Shown: positions 59,966 to 64,000 of the stretch, piece by piece | Numbering within the stretch: the first letter of the stretch is position 1 | Layout of the letters: the number at the start of each line of letters is the position of its first letter | Position numbers and translations under genes: made by a program | DNA from: Ureibacillus composti | Lineage (GTDB): Bacteria > Bacillota > Bacilli > Bacillales_A > Planococcaceae | Assembly: GCA_030348875.1 (NCBI GenBank) | Contig: JAUCEP010000002.1 | Span: 2,807,001-2,871,000, forward strand | Direction: 5' to 3' | Length of the DNA stretch: 64,000 bases | The notes under the pieces: generated by a model | Databases searched by the model: none | Told to the model about the DNA's origin: nothing | What the model saw: only the letters and a program-made list of their open reading frames with translations

Positions 59966-60326
59966 ATTCCTCTTTCCCTTCCATTGATTGCCACGTAAGT
60001 TTTAACTTCCGCTCAACTTGTGTTTTTAATGTATCACCATAGTAATGAAAAGGAACTACTTCTCCCCTACATACAAAACTGTATAAACAATCGTTAATAC
60101 CAGTACGAAGATACTTTTCAAATTTCACACCGTGTTTGTAGAGCGATTTTGTGACAATTTTAAATTCTTTTTTTAATATTTCTAACTGTTGATCGCAGAA
60201 GGATAAATAAGGTCGTTTTACTTTAAATGATTCAAATAGCTTTTTATCATGCTCTGTTGATTTAATGGCTAATTCCAAAATGACGTACAGATGAATATTT
60301 AATTTTATTTCATCTGTTATATTCAT
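59943..60326 (-). CDS. Hypothetical protein of about 127 residues
   Basis: A soluble protein of mixed helix and strand content that I do not recognise. It is rich in Lys and Tyr, with a Cys-containing ending (GKEECGKTPNN). The ATG at 60326 (preceded by GTGAGG) or the GTG at 60335 may be the start. It overlaps a downstream small gene. No motif suggests a role. Confidence 0.6.
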   Translation of the reverse strand: MNITDEIKLNIHLYVILELAIKSTEHDKKLFESFKVKRPYLSFCDQQLEILKKEFKIVTKSLYKHGVKFEKYLRTGINDCLYSFVCRGEVVPFHYYGDTLKTQVERKLKLTWQSMEGKEECGKTPNN

Positions 60327-60430
60327 AATCCTCACTCACTTTTCGTTTGATCTTATAGTTATTATAAGAACAAACGTTCCCTTTTACAAGTAGAATATCT
60401 TCATTTATTAATTCTTTTTGCGTAAACGTA

Positions 60431-60460
60431 AAAAACATGTTTTGAAATAATCAAAACATG
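60431..60460 (-). terminator. Terminator of the YrzF-like kinase gene
   Basis: CATGTTTTGA (60436-60445) pairs perfectly with TCAAAACATG (60451-60460) around AATAA. Five U residues follow on the minus strand. Confidence 0.88.
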
Positions 60461-60466
60461 CTACCC

Positions 60467-61138
60467 CTACTTTTTACATAGAAATTTTAAAATGTTTTTT
60501 GTAAACTCTTCGAATTTATATTCGTTAGTTTGCAGGTTATACCTCTTTCGAATTGTTTCTACTAACCAAAACGGAACTGGTTTTCCATCTATAAAATGAT
60601 AGTATTGCTCGTAGCCTTTTTTTAAATGCTCCCACCGAAAATCATTTCCCGCTATTACGTATTCCGAGACATCAAGTAATTTCGCTCTTCCGTTTTGTAA
60701 TAAGATATTTTTTAAATGGATATCCCTTGGGTTAAGTCCCTTTGAACGAACATAATTCCGTGCAAATTCCACATCATTTACAACCTGTTCAGGAATATGA
60801 ATACCTTGTAGTATGCAGTCAAATAATGTTACCCCTTCCTCGTAGTTTAAGACGAGGTATTTATCTGTAGCAGCAAAGCATGTTGAAAAATAAGGTGAGT
60901 CTTCTATTTTACTGTAAACATTTGCTTCAATTTTCACTTTGTCTCTTTTATCCTCAGCATATAATTTAAATGCATAAGTCGGGGCATATTGAGATTGAAA
61001 AACCGCCGCATCAGTTCCCAACCCAATACAATTCAAACCTTCAACGTCACCATATATGGAAACAGGCTCATTATTTGGATTTGATATAACGGTTATTTTA
61101 GAAAGCGAAGTAATAGCAATGTCCCAGTCATCATTCAT
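60467..61138 (-). CDS. YrzF-like protein kinase-fold protein
   Basis: A 223-residue minimal kinase-like protein. It has a Gly-rich CIGLGTDAAVFQ loop (about 37-48), a catalytic Lys in AFKLYAEDK, a catalytic loop NPRDIHLKNILL (Asp base, Asn) and a DFG-like LLDVSEY. This resembles B. subtilis YrzF, a putative Ser/Thr or small-molecule kinase. At 223 residues the C-lobe is short. The ATG follows GAAAGGAAAG. The substrate is unknown. Confidence 0.8.
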   Translation of the reverse strand: MNDDWDIAITSLSKITVISNPNNEPVSIYGDVEGLNCIGLGTDAAVFQSQYAPTYAFKLYAEDKRDKVKIEANVYSKIEDSPYFSTCFAATDKYLVLNYEEGVTLFDCILQGIHIPEQVVNDVEFARNYVRSKGLNPRDIHLKNILLQNGRAKLLDVSEYVIAGNDFRWEHLKKGYEQYYHFIDGKPVPFWLVETIRKRYNLQTNEYKFEEFTKNILKFLCKK

Positions 61139-61362
61139 TTAATCTTTCCTTTCAAAGTAGCGTCCTGTTGAGTTGTACAAAGAGTGGAATTATGAATTTA
61201 TGAACCATTTGTCATTTTTTAGAAAATGAAATATAAGTGTTTGCACAGGTACCATACGGAATTGTATGAAATTAACTTATTCAATGTGCATAACCCATCT
61301 TTATTTTTTTCAACATCATACTTTCAACATCAAGCTTTCAACTTCATACTAGATTCAAAGCA

Positions 61363-61926
61363 CTATTTGTTCGCTTTAATAATCTTTCGTAATTCTTGTG
61401 AAACTACTCTTAAGGGGTGTACAGCTTTTTGAGTTAAGCTAAGCATCATTGCTCCTTCAATAGAAGCAGTCATCATCATTGCAATTGAAATTGCCCGTTC
61501 TTCTGATATGCCATCATTAATCAGTTTATCAGCATAAATACGTTGCATTTTTTCATATAAATCCGCATATGCTCTCCTCACTGGAACACTTAATGCAGAC
61601 ATTTCACTTACAATGCTACTAAATGTATAGCCAGAAATTGTGCCTTCCGTTTCATATTGAACGATTAACTTTTCAATCATCGTACTAGTCGCTTCTTCTG
61701 TAGTCGGATTTTCATTAAAGATCCCTTCAATATCCATTGTAATCGCATCATTTAAAGAATCGAGACAAGCAATGAGTAATTCTTCTTTTCCATTCGGAAA
61801 GTGATGATAGAGGGACCCTTTTGATATATTACATACCTTTAATATTTCGTTTAATCCTACACCTAAATACCCCTTTTGTTGAAAAAGCTTTGTTGCAATC
61901 TGAATGATTAATGATTTAGTGTCCAA
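61363..61926 (-). CDS. TetR-family regulator, LmrA/YxaF-like
   Basis: A 187-residue repressor. The N-terminal HTH spans about 5-50 (ATKLFQQKGYLGVGLNEILKVCNISKGSLYHHFPNGKEEL split by turn residues). The C-terminal ligand domain has ISGYTFSSIVSEMSALSVPVR, as in the QacR/LmrA/YxaF branch. It starts at TTG after AAAGGAG. A good LmrA/YxaF-type operator lies just upstream, suggesting autoregulation; no efflux gene is linked in the window. Confidence 0.87.
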   Translation of the reverse strand: MDTKSLIIQIATKLFQQKGYLGVGLNEILKVCNISKGSLYHHFPNGKEELLIACLDSLNDAITMDIEGIFNENPTTEEATSTMIEKLIVQYETEGTISGYTFSSIVSEMSALSVPVRRAYADLYEKMQRIYADKLINDGISEERAISIAMMMTASIEGAMMLSLTQKAVHPLRVVSQELRKIIKANK

Positions 61927-61945
61927 ACCAATCGTCTCCTTTCTC

Positions 61946-61961
61946 CTACCGACTGGTCTAC
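61946..61961 (-). promoter_or_regulatory. LmrA/YxaF-type operator candidate
   Basis: On the minus strand TAGACCAGTCGGTAGG closely resembles the recalled TAGACCRGTCKGTCTA box bound by LmrA and YxaF in B. subtilis. Its ACC...GGT half-sites lie 20-34 bp upstream of the TetR start. Confidence 0.6.
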
Positions 61962-62175
61962 TATTTCAAAAAAGCAAATTCTTCATGTGAACCAGCATAG
62001 ATCTAAATATTTTCTACAAAAAATGTTTAATTTTATCTAAGAATCGACCATTTCCATTCTTAGGTCTTTTATAAACTAATATACCTTAATTGTAACACTT
62101 CAAATGAACGTAAGTTAACGTTTAACTCTCTGTTTTAACAAAGACTTATTTTTATTATTAAAAAAGTGCATAAAA

Positions 62176-62210
62176 AAGAACCTTCAATCCAAAATGAATT
62201 GAAGGTTCTT
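62176..62210 (-). terminator. Terminator of mqo
   Basis: AAGAACCTTCAAT (62176-62188) pairs perfectly with ATTGAAGGTTCTT (62198-62210). The minus-strand transcript continues with U residues. The rest of 61962-62231 is gene-free. Confidence 0.88.
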
Positions 62211-62231
62211 GATATATTCAATACTATCTAA

Positions 62232-63734
62232 TTAGCTATGAACTTCCTCTTTTGTAGCCAAGCCAAGAGTCTCCGAAGTTGAAGCAAAGATTTTTTCATA
62301 TAAATCTGGGTTTTCCATTAAAGATTTACCATAAGACGGAATCATTTCTTTAATTTTTGGTTCCCAAGCTTTCATTTCTTGTGGGAAACATTTATTCATA
62401 ACTTGAAGCATTACGTGAACAGCAGTTGAAGCACCAGGTGAAGCACCTAATAATGCTGCAATTGATCCGTCAGCTGCGCTAACAACCTCTGTACCAAATT
62501 GAAGTGTACCTTTACCACCAGCTTCAGTATCTTTAATTACTTGTACACGCTGACCAGCAACTACGATATCCCAGTCATCACTTTCAGCATTTGGGATAAA
62601 CTCACGTAATTCTTCCATACGTTGTTCTTTAGAAAGTAGAACTTGTTGAATTAAATATTTAGTTAATGCCATTTCTTTAACGCCAGCCGCTAATAAAGTC
62701 GTAATATTATGCGGTTTTACAGTAGAGATTAAATCCATATTTGAACCTGTTTTTAGGAACTTAGGTGAGAAGCCAGCAAACGGTCCAAATAATAATGATT
62801 TTTTGTTGTCGATAAAGCGAGTGTCAAGATGCGGAACTGACATTGGTGGTGCACCAACTTTTGCTTTTCCGTATACTTTCGCATGGTGTTTCTCAACAAC
62901 TTCTTGATTTTTACAAACCATGAATAAACCGCTTACAGGGAATCCTCCGATATGTTTACCTTCAGGAATACCTGATTTTTGAAGTAACTCTAAGCTTCCT
63001 CCACCTGCTCCAAGGAAGACGAATTTTGACTCATAGTATTTTGCTTTACAGCCAACAAGATCATTTACTTTAACTTGCCATAAGCCTTCTTTCGTACGTT
63101 TAACATCATAAACACTATGTTTATAGTTAATTTCAACGCCTTTAGACTCTAAATGATCAATTAACATACGAGTTAAAGCACCAAAGTTAACATCTGTACC
63201 GTATTCAACTTTTGTTGCTGCGATTGGTTCATTATCTGTACGACCTTCCATGATTAATGGGAACCATTCCATTAATTTTTTAGGGTCTTCAGTAAATTCC
63301 ATACCTTTAAATAAAAGGTTTTTAGATAACGCTTCATAACGTTTCTTTAGGAAGTCCACATTTTTAGAACCTTGTACCATACTCATGTGTGGTATAGGCA
63401 TGATAAAATCTTCTGGATTTTGTATCAGCTTACGGTCAACTAAATAAGACCAAAATTGTCTTGAAAGGTGGAACTGTTCGTTAATATTAATTGCTTTTTT
63501 AATATCAATTGAACCATCTGATTTTTCAGATGTATAGTTAAGTTCACATAGTGCTGAATGCCCTGTTCCAGCATTATTCCACTCATTAGAACTTTCTTCT
63601 CCAGCTTTCTCAAGGCCTTCGAATACTTTAATTTCCCATTCAGGTTTTAACTCTTTAAGTAGTGTACCTAATGTAGCACTCATAATTCCAGCGCCAATTA
63701 AAATAACGTCTGTTTTAATTACTCTGTCGCTCAT
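62232..63734 (-). CDS. mqo: Malate:quinone oxidoreductase
   Basis: A 500-residue FAD enzyme of the peripheral membrane that oxidises malate to oxaloacetate and passes electrons to quinone. The FAD motif is [14 protein letters not shown] (10-23), followed by [26 protein letters not shown], and C-terminal [13 protein letters not shown]. The length is as usual for Mqo. The ATG follows AAAAGGTTGG. It is monocistronic with a strong terminator. Near-identical repeats lie upstream of the start. Confidence 0.95.
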   Translation of the reverse strand: MSDRVIKTDVILIGAGIMSATLGTLLKELKPEWEIKVFEGLEKAGEESSNEWNNAGTGHSALCELNYTSEKSDGSIDIKKAININEQFHLSRQFWSYLVDRKLIQNPEDFIMPIPHMSMVQGSKNVDFLKKRYEALSKNLLFKGMEFTEDPKKLMEWFPLIMEGRTDNEPIAATKVEYGTDVNFGALTRMLIDHLESKGVEINYKHSVYDVKRTKEGLWQVKVNDLVGCKAKYYESKFVFLGAGGGSLELLQKSGIPEGKHIGGFPVSGLFMVCKNQEVVEKHHAKVYGKAKVGAPPMSVPHLDTRFIDNKKSLLFGPFAGFSPKFLKTGSNMDLISTVKPHNITTLLAAGVKEMALTKYLIQQVLLSKEQRMEELREFIPNAESDDWDIVVAGQRVQVIKDTEAGGKGTLQFGTEVVSAADGSIAALLGASPGASTAVHVMLQVMNKCFPQEMKAWEPKIKEMIPSYGKSLMENPDLYEKIFASTSETLGLATKEEVHS

Positions 63735-63884
63735 CTATACCAACCTTTTCCCCTAATATTTGCAAAAAAGATGCCGTCTACTTCTTAGGCATTTAATAAC
63801 TTCACAAGACCTAGCCACACAACTTTTTTGTAATAGTAATAATCATAGCGTATCTATTATATTACAATTATTTATAGATTCAAC

Positions 63885-63948
63885 TATCTACTATTATATC
63901 ATACTTAAATATTTTAATGTGTCGTAATACATCTATTATTATATCATA
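63885..63948 (+). repeat. Direct repeats upstream of mqo
   Basis: TATCTACTATTATATCATA (63885-63903) and CATCTATTATTATATCATA (63930-63948) match at 17 of 19 positions, 45 bp apart. A partial third copy begins TATCTATTATATTACA at 63851. They lie 150-215 bp upstream of mqo. Confidence 0.6.
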
Positions 63949-64000
63949 AAGCGATTACGTTCATATAACACAATGTTAAGAGTTTTTGGAGAACATTGCT

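Noticed and set aside
1-64000. CRISPR arrays, tRNA and rRNA genes
   Set aside because: No regularly spaced repeats, no cloverleaf with a conserved T-loop and no rRNA sequence were noticed in the window.

Overview
The window looks like chromosome from a low-GC, endospore-forming member of the Bacillales, most likely the Lysinibacillus/Solibacillus/Ureibacillus side. The spore evidence is an alpha/beta-type SASP gene and a gamma-SASP-like gene, both with sigma-G-like promoters, and a Spo0E-type phosphatase. Other Bacillus-like traits are strong AGGAGG ribosome binding sites, many TTG/GTG starts and many intrinsic terminators. The genus is inferred from general resemblance; no rRNA marker is present.

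Layout. 0.2-3.1 kb: a Bcr/CflA-type exporter, a 1-kb gene-free stretch with a structured repeat, and nagB. 3.3-6.4 kb: a four-gene phage replication module on the minus strand (ORF6N protein, replication organiser, DnaB-type helicase, unknown), with no integrase or structural genes in view. 6.6-15 kb: SASP, soluble chemoreceptor, CzcD-like zinc exporter with a natural octahistidine N-terminus, a 6S-RNA-like locus, an intact ISL3-family insertion with an 8-bp target duplication, a gamma-SASP-like gene, an amino acid permease and a LysE exporter. 15-24.7 kb: metabolic genes (RraA-like, alpha-hydroxyacid oxidase, TIM-barrel protein, aldo/keto reductase, MFS/HxlR pair, GabD, small haem-copper-like protein, YdjM-like protein).

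25-34.2 kb is an aromatic ring-cleavage locus. It holds a meta-cleavage hydrolase, a 14-TM exporter, an extradiol dioxygenase, an acyl-CoA-dehydrogenase-fold monooxygenase and a second MFS protein. A divergent regulator joins XylR_N and V4R sensor domains to a PucR-type DNA-binding end. No flavin reductase and no lower meta-pathway genes are seen.

34.3-45.7 kb is a ten-gene minus-strand catabolic cluster. It holds a complete acetoin/2-oxoacid dehydrogenase complex (E2, E3, E1 alpha, E1 beta), all three parts of a TRAP transporter, an SDR, a zinc alcohol dehydrogenase and a quinone-oxidoreductase-like protein. cre-like sites lie upstream of E2 and upstream of E1, and others lie in the aromatic locus, so both loci may be under CcpA control. 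The E2 has two peripheral-subunit-binding domains.

46.6-64 kb is mostly housekeeping: Spo0E-like protein, methyltransferase, HAD phosphatase, P-type calcium ATPase, serine acetyltransferase, MFS, a MerR regulator that appears frameshifted at its start, a CNNM/CBS protein, a diguanylate cyclase, a YrzF-like kinase, a TetR regulator with an LmrA/YxaF-like operator, and Mqo. Several genes under 60 codons are annotated here.

Three copies of a structured repeat share their flanking arms; one carries an unrelated internal hairpin. A fourth, different structured repeat lies at 18.4 kb. The most promising non-routine items are the aromatic locus with its hybrid regulator, the TRAP-plus-dehydrogenase cluster, the modular repeat and the 6S-like RNA.
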